Under the pieces are notes generated by a model that saw nothing but the letters and a program-made list of their open reading frames with translations, ran no database searches and had not been told where the DNA came from. Below, piece after piece: positions 1 through 8,811 of a DNA stretch of 64,000 nucleotides (positions are counted from its first letter, which is position 1; the number at the start of each line of letters is the position of its first letter). The position numbers and the translations under genes are program-made. The DNA is from Rhizobium viscosum (lineage in GTDB: Bacteria > Pseudomonadota > Alphaproteobacteria > Rhizobiales > Rhizobiaceae): NCBI RefSeq assembly GCF_014873945.1, contig NZ_JADBEC010000002.1, positions 682,001 to 746,000 of the forward strand. Reading direction: 5' to 3'.

Positions 1-1
1 C

Positions 2-979
2 CTCTATATCGTCTATGCCATTCTAATTTCGCTCTTTCCGAACCTGCTGGACGAGGATAGCTGGCTCCCATCGGGCACCGACTTTCTTATTCTCGCCGCC
101 CTTGCCTTCCTGGCCTTGCTCGTTGCTGGATTTGTCTCTCTGAAACTCGCTGCGCGCATTCTCGTGCCGATCAACTCGCTCGCTGAGAGCGCTCGCCGCA
201 TCGCCGACGGAGACCTGACCGCGCGCGCGACCCCAGGTGACCATTCGCTTGGCGAGACCGCCCATCTGGTCGCGGACTTCAACGTTATGGCCCAAAAGCT
301 TCAGGACATGGCCGACAACGTCGCCTTCTGGAATGCGGCGATTGCCCACGAGCTCAGGACCCCGCTCACAATACTCAAGGGCAGGCTGCAGGGCGTTGCC
401 GATGGCCTGTTCACCGTCGACGAGAAATTGATCGACGGCCTCATGGTTCAGACCGAAGGGCTCACAAGGCTGGTCAATGACCTGCGCGTCGTCACCCTTG
501 CGGATGCGGGCCGTCTGGACCTGCAGATCGAGCCTGTCGATCTCGCTGCGGAGATCAGGAAAGTCGCAGATATTGTCGAGCCGTCGCTCCGGCAAGCCGG
601 TTTTTCGCTGGAGCTTGCGCTTGTGGATATGACCGTTCCGGCGGATGCAGTCCGGCTCCGACAGGTGCTTCTGGCGCTCCTGAACAACGCCCAACGCTAC
701 GCCCGGCCTGGTCGTATCGAAGTATTCACGCTGGCATCGGGAAACAAGGCTGTCATTCGGGTTGAAGATTCTGGCCCGGGGCTGCCGCCCAACTTCGACA
801 AGCGTGCATTTGAACCTTTTACCCGCGCCGACGATTCCCGCTCCCGCCTCTACGGTGGTTCCGGTCTCGGCCTGTCTATAGTTCGCGCCATTGCGGAAGC
901 TCACGGTGGTCAGGCCTCATGCTGCAATTCCTCACGTGGAGGCGCAGTCTTCGAGATCTCACTGCCACGGGCGACTTGA
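2..979 (+). CDS. Sensor histidine kinase, 5' end outside the window
   Basis: Membrane sensor kinase of a two-component system; the reading frame is open from base 2, so the N-terminus lies upstream of the window. Visible in order: the end of a periplasmic segment, a transmembrane helix (LILAALAFLALLVAGF), a HAMP domain (VPINSLAESARRIADGDL), the HisKA H-box AHELRTPLT with the phospho-accepting His, and a HATPase domain with DSGPGLP and GGSGLGLSIVRAIAEAHGG. This is the BaeS/CpxA-like architecture. The cognate response regulator is presumably just upstream. No downstream gene on this strand is coupled to it. The input signal cannot be told from the sequence. Confidence 0.93.
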   Translation, partial: LYIVYAILISLFPNLLDEDSWLPSGTDFLILAALAFLALLVAGFVSLKLAARILVPINSLAESARRIADGDLTARATPGDHSLGETAHLVADFNVMAQKLQDMADNVAFWNAAIAHELRTPLTILKGRLQGVADGLFTVDEKLIDGLMVQTEGLTRLVNDLRVVTLADAGRLDLQIEPVDLAAEIRKVADIVEPSLRQAGFSLELALVDMTVPADAVRLRQVLLALLNNAQRYARPGRIEVFTLASGNKAVIRVEDSGPGLPPNFDKRAFEPFTRADDSRSRLYGGSGLGLSIVRAIAEAHGGQASCCNSSRGGAVFEISLPRAT

Positions 980-1113
980 CGCCAGCGGGCTCTCTTTACT
1001 GATGTTCAACATCATATCCGTGCAGACTCCGCGGCTATCGTATTTCACTGCCGCGAGATGGTCGAAATAAAACCGAGATCGTACGGAGATCCGATGGAGG
1101 GAATCGTAAATTA

Positions 1114-2268
1114 TCAGAGGTGGCGGGAGGTATCGGAAGAGATTTGGACTGCAGTCCTTTCTGCAACCTGGGAATAGAAATCAAGAACATTGGCAATGCC
1201 CGCCGCTCGAGAAAATGGGCGTAAATCGTAAGCCGCACGAGACAGGCCGGCGGCGGCTTTTATATAGAATGCATCGCCTAGAGCCGCAGCAAGGCGGTCG
1301 ATAGAGCCAGGCTCCACAAGGGTTATTGGATGGTCACGCAGGTACTCCGATGGTCCTTCAGCCGCAGTCGCAATGATGGGAAGCCCCTCGTGCATGGCTT
1401 CAAGTATCGCAAGGCCAAACGATTCCTCGCGAGACGGAGAAACAAACAAATCCAGATTGCGCAAGAATCCGGAGACATTGTCGCTATGCCCCAGCAGATG
1501 AATTCTGTCGTCGCCTTTGGAGAGATTTTTCAATGCTGCGCGCTGCGGTCCCTCGCCTACAATGACTAACGCCGCATCGTTCGGAGCAGCCCGTCGAAAG
1601 GCTGATACCAGGACATCGTAACCCTTGCTCGGATGCAACCGCCCTACGGCGCCGACGAGTGTTGTTTCACGCGGCAACTTCAATTTCGAACGCAAGTCGA
1701 AACTCTCGTTCTCGTCCATGGCCGGCAGCCAGTTCGAAATAAGGCGCGCTTGGCCGGGATAGTTGCCAAGACGCGACAACTGGGCACGGTTCACGCAGAT
1801 CACGCCGTCGAGCCGAGCATGTTGTTTTGCCTTGAAGCCCACGTGCAGCGTTGCAATCTTTGATACGCTGCTGGGAGCAGTGGCAAGCGCCTTGCAGGCA
1901 GGGCTGAGATGTGCATGAGCAATCTCAATCGCCGCGCTTGCGATCAACCGTCGCAACCTCATGCCGCGCAAGAGAGGCGTCGCGAGGCCGTGAAAGACGA
2001 CTTCTTTGGAGAGAAGGGCGGCCATCGGGGAGGCAAATGTTCCCGCAACATGCACTTCGTGCCCAAGGGCGGCCTGTCCGTTGGCAAGGTCGATGCAGTA
2101 CCTTTCCGATCCCGCTATCCGGGAAGAGAAAAGCAGATGCAGGATTCGTTGCTTGCTTGCTGCTTTCCTGCTGCCGGAGGATGACGCTCCTTGATCTACA
2201 GAAGGATGAGAAAAGCTTTCAAATGTTGCAACGCGACTTGTGTCGCTATTTCGTGAATTGATGGACAT
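1114..2268 (-). CDS. GT4-family glycosyltransferase (copy 1)
   Basis: Retaining GT-B glycosyltransferase of 384 residues, probably adding a sugar to a surface polysaccharide, LPS or glycolipid from a nucleotide-sugar donor at the inner face of the membrane. A variable 40-residue N-terminus precedes RILHLLF. The Rossmann acceptor domain carries the SERYCIDLANGQAALGHEVHVAG segment, and the donor domain shows VGRLHPSKG, VIVGEGPQR and the EX7E motif ESFGLAILE. No signal peptide or membrane span is visible. The ATG at 2268 has a weak GGA ribosome site. It is a clear paralogue of the gene at 3206-4360 with exactly the same length. Acceptor and linkage are unknown. Confidence 0.9.
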   Translation of the reverse strand: MSINSRNSDTSRVATFESFSHPSVDQGASSSGSRKAASKQRILHLLFSSRIAGSERYCIDLANGQAALGHEVHVAGTFASPMAALLSKEVVFHGLATPLLRGMRLRRLIASAAIEIAHAHLSPACKALATAPSSVSKIATLHVGFKAKQHARLDGVICVNRAQLSRLGNYPGQARLISNWLPAMDENESFDLRSKLKLPRETTLVGAVGRLHPSKGYDVLVSAFRRAAPNDAALVIVGEGPQRAALKNLSKGDDRIHLLGHSDNVSGFLRNLDLFVSPSREESFGLAILEAMHEGLPIIATAAEGPSEYLRDHPITLVEPGSIDRLAAALGDAFYIKAAAGLSRAAYDLRPFSRAAGIANVLDFYSQVAERTAVQISSDTSRHL

Positions 2269-2615
2269 CGAGTTTCCAACCGCTGGATGGAAGCCTCGAT
2301 AACGTTACGATGTTGCTGATGCGTGGAAGTTGTGTGGATGTTTGAAGGAGGAATGAATTCGAGTTCAGACCTTTGGTTAGTGGGCCGACCTCCTGAACTC
2401 TTTCGCGCACATTGGGCTGCGTCGATAACCAGCAACGGCCTCCATCTAAACTCCACAATGTCTGCGAACAAACTGAACGCAGCCCCCCGATAGTGGAGCG
2501 AAAGAAAGGGCCGGAAACCTTATTCCCCCTCCACTGGAGAGGAGTTCATAGTGAAAATATTAGCGTTTTTCCGTCTGTCGGGTCGACGGACGGCCGATAG
2601 AAAGGCGACCTTTTG

Positions 2616-2927
2616 ATGCAGGCTGGACAGGGGCGAAACGACGCTGTTGATGATTGCGATCACGGGCAATATCCACGCGACTACGGGGCTGTGCTTTCTC
2701 GAAACGATCCTTGCGTTACCAGCGAAGCTGCCGAGGAGCAGCGTCGTACCGCGGATGATCGTCCTCGAAGGGGAGCAGACACCATCCTCATCTGCATCCT
2801 GACCGGCCTGTCCGGCGCTATCACAGGCTTTGTATTTGCCGGTCAATTCGCGGTCGCTGGCGTCGCCTATGCTGCGCTGGTCCTCGGCGGAATTCTCGGC
2901 TGGCTGGCGCGGGGAGCCGTGGCATGA
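2616..2927 (+). CDS. Small putative membrane protein, possibly a remnant
   Basis: A 103-codon frame whose last 50 residues form two hydrophobic helices (ILICILTGLSGAITGFVF and VAGVAYAALVLGGILGWLA) with strongly G/C-biased third positions. The first half is polar and has no recognisable pattern. An AAGG sequence sits about 10 bases before the ATG. The frame could be a genuine small inner-membrane protein or the 3' end of a broken gene fused to out-of-frame DNA. I do not recognise the family. Confidence 0.35.
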   Translation: MQAGQGRNDAVDDCDHGQYPRDYGAVLSRNDPCVTSEAAEEQRRTADDRPRRGADTILICILTGLSGAITGFVFAGQFAVAGVAYAALVLGGILGWLARGAVA

Positions 2928-2995
2928 GAGCTCCTTACGCACTCTTCATCGCCATCGACAATCTCGGCGACATCTCGGATTCGATCGCCGCATAA
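2924..2995 (+). CDS. Very short coupled ORF (23 codons), probably a gene relic
   Basis: The frame begins at an ATG overlapping the stop of the preceding small membrane ORF (ATGA) and reads MRAPYALFIAIDNLGDISD before stopping. The arrangement resembles translational coupling, but the product is too short to assign. It may be the leftover 5' end of a deleted gene. Confidence 0.2.
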   Translation: MRAPYALFIAIDNLGDISDSIAA

Positions 2996-2998
2996 CCT

Positions 2999-3139
2999 TC
3001 ATCGTACGGCGCTCGACCGATTGAACGCTCGCTGCCAAAGCGCATTCAGTTCGTTAACGAGCAGAGCTACAGAGGCGTCTTTCAGGCTCTCAGCTAAATA
3101 TCGATACCCGTCATCTGATGGCAGGTTGACCTTTCGCAT
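2999..3139 (-). CDS. Small ORF downstream of glycosyltransferase copy 2
   Basis: A 46-codon frame (MRKVNLPSDDGYRYLAES to QRAFNRSSAVR) on the same strand as, and just after, the second glycosyltransferase gene; its open frame extends back to about 3199. The predicted peptide is amphipathic and helical and looks protein-like, but the internal ATG has no good ribosome site and I do not recognise it. It may be the tail of a decayed gene. Confidence 0.25.
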   Translation of the reverse strand: MRKVNLPSDDGYRYLAESLKDASVALLVNELNALWQRAFNRSSAVR

Positions 3140-3205
3140 CACGGTGCGTTTGCGGAGTTCGCGAGCGCGTTGATTGGTGAAAGCGCGCGCGGCCCTTTCA
3201 GTAAA

Positions 3206-4360
3206 TCACTCCTGGGTCTGGCAAACATATAGCAACGGCGCCTTGGCAAGGCTCGTGTCGACACGCTGTTTTCTGTCAGCGACTTCGCAATAGAAATCAA
3301 GCACATTGGCGATACCCGTCGAGCGAGAAAAGGCAGTCAAATCGTAGCCGACGCGCGCGTGGCTCACAACACCCTGAGGCTTGAAGGCGTCAGTCAGGGC
3401 CGCTGACATGTCGTCGATGGAACCAGGTTGCACCAGAGCGACTGGATGGCCATGCAGATATTCCGAGGGTCCCTTCGTCGCTGTTGCGATAATAGGGAGT
3501 CCTTCACGCATGGCCTCAAGTATGGCCAGACCGAACGATTCCTCGCGAGACGGGGAGACGAACAGGTCTAAATTGCGCAGAAATCCGGACACGTTGTCTG
3601 TATAACCCGGCAAGTGAATTCGACGGTCGCCTCCCGCAATCTTTTTTAGCTCGCTGCGCTGCGGCCCCTCGCCGACTATAACCAGCGCCGTATTTTCTGG
3701 CGCAGATCGCCTGAAGGCCGCGATAAGGACGTCGTTTCCTTTGCTGGGATGCAGTCGTCCTACGGCGCCCACCAACCGCGTTTCACGAGGTAGATTCAAT
3801 TTGGAACGCAGGTCTACGGCCTCTCCACTCGCTGCATCTGGCAGCCAGTTCGAAATCAAACCTGCTTGACCGTCGTAACCGGCGAGGCGGGACAGCTGAT
3901 CGCGGTTCACGCAGATCACGCCGTTCATCCGTGCGTGTCGCTTCGGCTTGAACCCGACATGCAGGGTCGCAATCGTCGTCACGCCATCGGGAACGCTGGC
4001 AAGGGCCCTGCTTCCTGGGCTGTGATGTGCATGCGCGACCTCGATTCCGGCCCTCGCAATCAACTGTCGCAGCCTCATCCCACGCAGTAGCGCAGTCGAG
4101 AACCCGTGAAAATTGACCTTGTCGGAGAGGAGCGGGATGATCGGCGAGCCGCGAAATCCGGCGACGTGAATCTCATGCCCGAGAGCTGCCTGTCCGTTGG
4201 CGAGGTCGATACAGTGCCTCTCTGACCCTGCAATTTCGTCTGCGAAAAGTAGATGCAGGATGCGCAGCTTGCGCATCGCCGAAGATGAGACCTTCCCGTC
4301 GATGGAAGGTGACAACAAGTTTCTGCTTCTCGCACCGATGCTTTGCAAATTAACAGGCAT
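3206..4360 (-). CDS. GT4-family glycosyltransferase (copy 2)
   Basis: Paralogue of the 1114-2268 gene with the same GT-B motifs: SERHCIDLANGQ, VGRLHPSKG, VIVGEGPQR and the EX7E segment ESFGLAILE. The frame is open further upstream (to 4585), but the ATG at 4360 is preferred. It has a strong AAGGGGG ribosome site 4-5 bases upstream and gives exactly 384 residues, the same as copy 1, with a matching M-x-x-N start. The copies differ mostly in the first 40 residues and the C-terminus. Retention of both suggests related but non-identical acceptors. Likely role: surface polysaccharide or glycolipid assembly in the cytoplasm. Confidence 0.9.
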   Translation of the reverse strand: MPVNLQSIGARSRNLLSPSIDGKVSSSAMRKLRILHLLFADEIAGSERHCIDLANGQAALGHEIHVAGFRGSPIIPLLSDKVNFHGFSTALLRGMRLRQLIARAGIEVAHAHHSPGSRALASVPDGVTTIATLHVGFKPKRHARMNGVICVNRDQLSRLAGYDGQAGLISNWLPDAASGEAVDLRSKLNLPRETRLVGAVGRLHPSKGNDVLIAAFRRSAPENTALVIVGEGPQRSELKKIAGGDRRIHLPGYTDNVSGFLRNLDLFVSPSREESFGLAILEAMREGLPIIATATKGPSEYLHGHPVALVQPGSIDDMSAALTDAFKPQGVVSHARVGYDLTAFSRSTGIANVLDFYCEVADRKQRVDTSLAKAPLLYVCQTQE

Positions 4361-5033
4361 CAGGCCCCCTTCTGCTAATTGATCTCTCTTCATATCGCCG
4401 GCATGTTTCAGCTTCGTGGACGACATATGAATGTTTGGTGGATTTAATCTCGGAGAGATCGATGAGAGTGCCACCAGTGCTTTCAGGAAGCTTTGGCTTG
4501 GTCGGGATCCTGGCGCGATCGGTGAGGTGAGTTTCGCGCGCCAGTTGCCGGAGATCACGAACATCGCGACCGCAATTATCGGCATTCAGGCCAGTCTCTT
4601 CGGATGTTTTACCGCCTCACGTTGCGTGACCCATTCGTCGCATTCGAAGAAAATTGCGCCAGTCCATCCATCTCATTGGATATACAGCGAGCGCGGCATG
4701 AACTCCTCTCGATGTGCGTCTGTGACCGCAGTCGAGAACATGATGGCGAAGAAAGCCATGATGGCGCAGAAGATAATCAAGCGGCAGACAAGCATCCTCG
4801 CTCCTTTCTATCGGCTTGATATTGCTGGCTTATGTTTGACGTGTGCACAGATAGCGTGGAGCTTCGGTGAAGATCGCCGGTATGGACGATTTCCAGACAG
4901 TTGATGCCTGTACACCTCGGCAACGCCCTGCAATATGCAAGGCAGTTTTCCAACCACGGGCAGCGGATAGATCCGGCGCTGGCAGGTGACGTGGTCGGCC
5001 ACCACAGAATGATCATCCATGGAGAGATTACGC
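4361..5033. other. Intergenic region before cytochrome b561
   Basis: The 673 bases upstream of glycosyltransferase copy 2 and of cytochrome b561 contain only one candidate small ORF (4673-4795, minus strand). I see no clear promoter pair, inverted repeat or RNA structure. Open frames here have poor codon bias. Confidence 0.4.
4673..4795 (-). CDS. Candidate 40-residue membrane or exported peptide
   Basis: A 40-codon frame starting MLVCRLIIFCAIMAFFAIMF, a single hydrophobic helix or signal sequence followed by a short polar tail. A GGAG ribosome site lies 5 bases before the ATG. It is upstream of and co-directional with glycosyltransferase copy 2, separated by about 310 bases. Start, ribosome site and hydrophobic profile are consistent with a small membrane protein, but no homology is recognised. 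Confidence 0.35.
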   Translation of the reverse strand: MLVCRLIIFCAIMAFFAIMFSTAVTDAHREEFMPRSLYIQ

Positions 5034-5567
5034 ATGAGCAGAGCTCGATACCCGCTGGCAATTCGCGTTTTGCACTGGATTATGGCGGCGATCGTGTTGG
5101 CGATGATCGCACTTGGTTGGGCAATGACTTCGGCTGGCGAGTCCGGGCCAGAGGCCCTGTACCCGCTTCACAAGTCATTCGGATTGCTGATACTCATTCT
5201 TGTATCTTTGAGACTCGTATTTCGCATATGGGCGCGAGTACCGGCGTTGCCGACCGGCCTCAGAAAATGGGAGGTCGCTGCCGCCAAGGCAGCCCATATT
5301 ACTCTCTATGTGTTGATGATTGTCGTCCCACTCATGGGGTACGCGATGTCGAGTTCGTTCACGCAGAGTGACGGAGTCGTTTTCTTCGGGATCACGGTGC
5401 CGGAGCTGTTGCCCAAGGACGATACGCAGTTCAGGCTGTTCCAGCTGCTGCATCGGCTTCTGGCGTACACATTGCTCTTCGTGGTCGCGCTACACGTTCT
5501 CGCAGTCCTGAAGCATCGCTTCTTCGATCGAAACAAGGAGAATGACGTCCTTTCACGCATGCTGTGA
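5034..5567 (+). CDS. Cytochrome b561 family protein
   Basis: Four-helix inner-membrane diheme b cytochrome of about 177 residues, transferring electrons between the quinone pool and periplasmic acceptors. Conserved heme-ligand histidines are visible in VLHW (helix 1), PLHKSFG, AHITLY, LLHRLLAY and ALHVLAVLKH. An ATG also occurs at 5019, but the ATG at 5034 has a GGAGAG ribosome site 7 bases upstream and begins MSRARYPLAIRVLHW, as is usual for this family. The gene stands alone; the nearest genes are on the opposite strand. Partner and substrate are unknown. Confidence 0.92.
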   Translation: MSRARYPLAIRVLHWIMAAIVLAMIALGWAMTSAGESGPEALYPLHKSFGLLILILVSLRLVFRIWARVPALPTGLRKWEVAAAKAAHITLYVLMIVVPLMGYAMSSSFTQSDGVVFFGITVPELLPKDDTQFRLFQLLHRLLAYTLLFVVALHVLAVLKHRFFDRNKENDVLSRML

Positions 5568-5692
5568 TGCCTGGCCGAACCGGAGACAGTACCGTCACCT
5601 GTCGAGCGTTGGCGTTTGATCGGAGATGCGCCGAGCGTCAGTTCGTGACCGAGGCGCCCCGGAGCCAAAGCTGACTTGATTGACGATCGCTG

Positions 5693-6910
5693 CTAGGCGG
5701 CAAGCTCCCCCGGCCGGGGATGCCTGGAGCCGCTCGAAGGTTGGGCTACGGCAGTTGCAGCCGCGCTTGAAGGGTGTTCTTCGGTGCTTTGTGGATTTGC
5801 GTATAGTTCGACCCGGTCACGGCCGCCCCGCTTCGCAAGGTAGAGTGCCTGGTCTGCCCGGTCCCGCAGCTTCTGTGCATTGCAATCGCCTCTCCAAACG
5901 GCAACGCCCGCGCTTACACTCGGCACTATCGTTTCCGTGCCGGACGCAAATGTCAAGGCGTTGACCGTCCCTCGAATTTGCTCCGCCTTGGCAACCGCAG
6001 TTTCTTCAGTTTGATCACGCAGAAAAAGCGCGAACTCCTCCCCGCCAAGACGGCCGAACGTGACCGTGCGTCCAGCAGCAGCTGCGATCGCTTGGGCCAC
6101 GCCGACAAGAACTACATCGCCCGTCTCATGGCCGTAACGGTCGTTGACACTCTTGAAGTGGTCGATGTCTATCATGATGAAGGCGTCACCCTCCTTGAAT
6201 TCGTTCGGAACGGATGCCAGGAAGTGCTGCCGGTTTGGGATCCCCGTCAGCACATCGGTGTTGGCGAGGCGTCTGAGTTGAGTTTCTGCGCGTTCCTGGA
6301 CCAGGACAACCACGAAGAGTGCGACAGAGAAATGGCAAATGATAAGCATGAAGAAAGCATAGCGGGGTTCGACCGGCCCATACTGTGGAAAGATCATTCC
6401 GACAGCAACCAGCGTCGAAAAGCCCATGGCGGCCGCGAGCGATGCAAGCAGACCCCATCTCGCGGGCAAGCGGTCGAGGAAAAAATCCCTTAAGATGACA
6501 ACGCAGGAGACGCCGAGGAAAGCCGCAGTGTTCGCATTGAATATAGCAGCGCGCGTTTGATTGTCGGCGTACCAATGCATATAGCCAACGGCGACAGATA
6601 GGCTCAAGGCGACAACGAGCAGAAGGCAATCCGTAAGCTTTCGCCGACGGCCGCTCAACTGGACAAGCCCCATCGCCATCAGCGCGTAACCTGTGACGCC
6701 GATGGAGAAGCTTCCAAAAGTCCAAACCTCATATGGCAGTATGCCCTGCTCTCCCACTCCGGCAAGCGTGGATGCGACAGCAAGCAGGCCGTCGCCGATC
6801 GCCAGAAAATCGAGACCTGGCTCCCTGGAGCGCCACCTGACGTAGAAACAGCAGATGGCGCCGACTATGAACGAGCACTTGTGAAGAAGAAGAACTGTAG
6901 CAAGATCCAT
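5693..6910 (-). CDS. Membrane-bound diguanylate cyclase (GGDEF)
   Basis: A 405-residue protein with an N-terminal membrane region of about seven hydrophobic helices (to about residue 215), then a GGDEF domain that makes cyclic di-GMP. The domain shows DVLTGIPNRQHF, IDIDHFKSVNDRYGH and the active-site loop RLGGEEF. The RxxD product-inhibition site expected just before GGEEF is not present (RTVT instead). A TTG six codons upstream is also in frame, but the ATG at 6910 is the more natural start; neither has a strong ribosome site. It appears monocistronic. The C-terminal 30 residues are a low-complexity tail. Confidence 0.92.
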   Translation of the reverse strand: MDLATVLLLHKCSFIVGAICCFYVRWRSREPGLDFLAIGDGLLAVASTLAGVGEQGILPYEVWTFGSFSIGVTGYALMAMGLVQLSGRRRKLTDCLLLVVALSLSVAVGYMHWYADNQTRAAIFNANTAAFLGVSCVVILRDFFLDRLPARWGLLASLAAAMGFSTLVAVGMIFPQYGPVEPRYAFFMLIICHFSVALFVVVLVQERAETQLRRLANTDVLTGIPNRQHFLASVPNEFKEGDAFIMIDIDHFKSVNDRYGHETGDVVLVGVAQAIAAAAGRTVTFGRLGGEEFALFLRDQTEETAVAKAEQIRGTVNALTFASGTETIVPSVSAGVAVWRGDCNAQKLRDRADQALYLAKRGGRDRVELYANPQSTEEHPSSAAATAVAQPSSGSRHPRPGELAA

Positions 6911-7009
6911 CGTCAAACCGAAAAACAACCGGGATGCCGATGCCTATAACCACCGAGAGCTACTTTTGAATGAATCTTCTTCCGCTGACACAGCAGATTA
7001 GAGACAACT

Positions 7010-7888
7010 TCATCGCGGAACCAGCTGGTGAGCTTTAAAAAATGCGAGGACTGCGCTTAAAAATTCTTCCGGCTGCTCCAAGTGCGCGAAATGACCGCTT
7101 TGGGTAAAGTGTACAAGTGCCGAATTGGAGCAACTGTCATCCAGGTTTTTTGCCCATTTCGGACCGCATATGAAATCGTGATCTCCGACCAGAACAAGCA
7201 CCGGTATGGAAAGGTCCCGAAGCCTCGATCGGACGTCAAACGGATCACTGTTGCCGATGAGCATTGTTGCCTTTATCCGCAAGCGGAACACTCCAAGATC
7301 GAGCTTATCGTGAACACCGTCGGCAAAGTAAGCGGGCAGCAGATCGCGCATGATCCTGGTATAGTCTTCGTCGCTCGACATGTTCGGAACCGACTGCCAC
7401 GCTCGCAGTACTGCCGGCCCCTCCGTCTGGTTTCGATCTGAGAAACTCCGCACACCGTTTGCCGCCGCCGCCATGAAGTCACTCCCTGTCACGGCCGACG
7501 ACGAATACAAGATCATTGCCGATACGCGATCCGGGTGCTCGATCGTATATTGCTGGATGACGAACCCTCCATGGGAATGACCAAGAAGCGCGACGTTGGA
7601 AAGGTCGAGTGTTTCGAGGAACCTGCCAAGCTGTTTCGCGAAGCGTTCGACGGTATAGCCATGGGGGTGCTCCGCCAAACGGCTTGAGCCACCCGTGCCG
7701 ATTGGCTCAAGGTACAACATGGTAAAATGACGCTCCAAAAAACCCATGCGAAGATATTGCCAGTGGATCCCTGGGCCGCCAGGGTGAACGACTATAACCG
7801 GCCCCTGGCCCGCGACATGAAAGCTTTGCTGAATTCCGTCGATATCGACGACATGATGTCCGGGATTGAGGCTATTTCGCATTGACAT
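7010..7888 (-). CDS. Alpha/beta hydrolase, proline-iminopeptidase-like
   Basis: A 292-residue serine hydrolase. HPGGPG provides the oxyanion-hole segment typical of prolyl aminopeptidase and haloperoxidase-like enzymes, GHSHGG holds the nucleophilic Ser, VGDHDFICGP the acid, and SGHFAHLEQPEEF the catalytic His. No signal peptide is visible, so it is probably cytoplasmic. Start ATG at 7888 with AAGG upstream; a second ATG two codons later is equally possible. It stands alone between the diguanylate cyclase and the Gly/His-rich protein gene. The substrate cannot be deduced; a peptidase, esterase or lactonase role would all fit. Confidence 0.88.
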   Translation of the reverse strand: MSMRNSLNPGHHVVDIDGIQQSFHVAGQGPVIVVHPGGPGIHWQYLRMGFLERHFTMLYLEPIGTGGSSRLAEHPHGYTVERFAKQLGRFLETLDLSNVALLGHSHGGFVIQQYTIEHPDRVSAMILYSSSAVTGSDFMAAAANGVRSFSDRNQTEGPAVLRAWQSVPNMSSDEDYTRIMRDLLPAYFADGVHDKLDLGVFRLRIKATMLIGNSDPFDVRSRLRDLSIPVLVLVGDHDFICGPKWAKNLDDSCSNSALVHFTQSGHFAHLEQPEEFLSAVLAFFKAHQLVPR

Positions 7889-8199
7889 GGATTAGACCTT
7901 GTATCGCTTGAAAAACACGGTCGCAGTTGCACCGCGCCAGAGAAATGGATTGAGTTCGGGGCCGTGGACGGACACATTGGTAACAATGCGAACCTGTGAA
8001 GGACGTCGCACGCTTCGCGGCATCGAAGCTTTACTTGCATCCCGCACGACACACTTGGCCTAAACTCCGCCGATCGCCGTTGCCGCAGCATTACATGAAG
8101 AAAGCTGCGGCAAGAGCCGGAAGGCGAAGTCCGGTCGACTGCCGGTTTCGGTTCGTGCCAGTCACCGGCCGGTCAGAAGGACCTTACGTTTCGTATCGA
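7889..8199. other. Intergenic, nothing recognised
   Basis: The 311 bases lie upstream of the alpha/beta hydrolase and downstream of the Gly/His-rich protein gene. I see no terminator, operator-like repeat or small gene; overlapping open frames have random-looking composition. Confidence 0.4.
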
Positions 8200-8550
8200 C
8201 TAGTAGCATACCTCGGTCCTGACCGGATGCCCGGGGCGCTGGGTGTCCCATTGCCAATAGCAGCGATCATAGTCGTCGTTGCTGCCCAGGAAGAAAGGCC
8301 CGCGATCCCTGAACCGTCCATCAAAGCGGTCGTGGGCAAAAAACGCACCGCGGTTTCCTTCCCTATCGAAATGGCCCATACCGAATCCTCCCATGTGCTC
8401 CCCTCCCATGTGCCCCCCTTCCTCGTGGCCTCCTCCCCCGTGACCTCCGCCTCCACCGTGAGCCAGTGCGGGCGTTACTGTTGCGATGGAGCCAACTGCG
8501 AGGGTCAGGGAGATGAGACCTGTTGCGGCGATTTTACGAAGCATAGACAT
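8200..8550 (-). CDS. Secreted Gly/His-rich small protein
   Basis: A 116-residue protein with a clear Sec signal peptide (MLRKIAATGLISLTLAVGSI, cleavage after PALA), then a Gly/His run (HGGGGGHGGGGHEEGGHMGG) of about 30 residues. The C-terminal part is aromatic and charged, contains DYDRCYWQWDTQRPGHPVRTEVCY and could form one disulphide. AGGA lies 8 bases before the ATG. His-rich tracts of this kind often bind divalent metals, but no function is established for the protein. Direct repeats lie about 90 bases upstream (see findings). Confidence 0.8.
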   Translation of the reverse strand: MSMLRKIAATGLISLTLAVGSIATVTPALAHGGGGGHGGGGHEEGGHMGGEHMGGFGMGHFDREGNRGAFFAHDRFDGRFRDRGPFFLGSNDDYDRCYWQWDTQRPGHPVRTEVCY

Positions 8551-8811
8551 GGTGGTTTTCCTAAAAAGCGGCTCTGTGTAGCCACCATCCGTATGTGTTC
8601 ATCGAAATTGGCGAACACCTGCCACAATTCAGGGATTTTGCTCACATGTTGTCACATCTTCTCACCACAACCGGTAATACCCGTGATCGCCGGCGGCACG
8701 GGGACGGGAAAACGCCATCTGGTTATCGCGATTGCCCGTACTCTCATCCGCAACGGGACACGCGGTCGTCTCCGTCGCTGCGGTATCCAAAAGCGAGAAT
8801 CGCGCCTTGCG

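Larger units (their letters stand above)
2269..3205. other. Gap between the two glycosyltransferase genes with short candidate ORFs
   Basis: The 937 bases between the paralogous glycosyltransferases hold no convincing full gene. Three short open frames are listed separately (2616-2927, 2924-2995, 2999-3139). Coding-like third-position G/C bias is confined to short blocks, which suggests decayed genes rather than an intact operon. Upstream of copy 1 (2269-2450) I see no clear promoter or inverted repeat. Confidence 0.5.
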
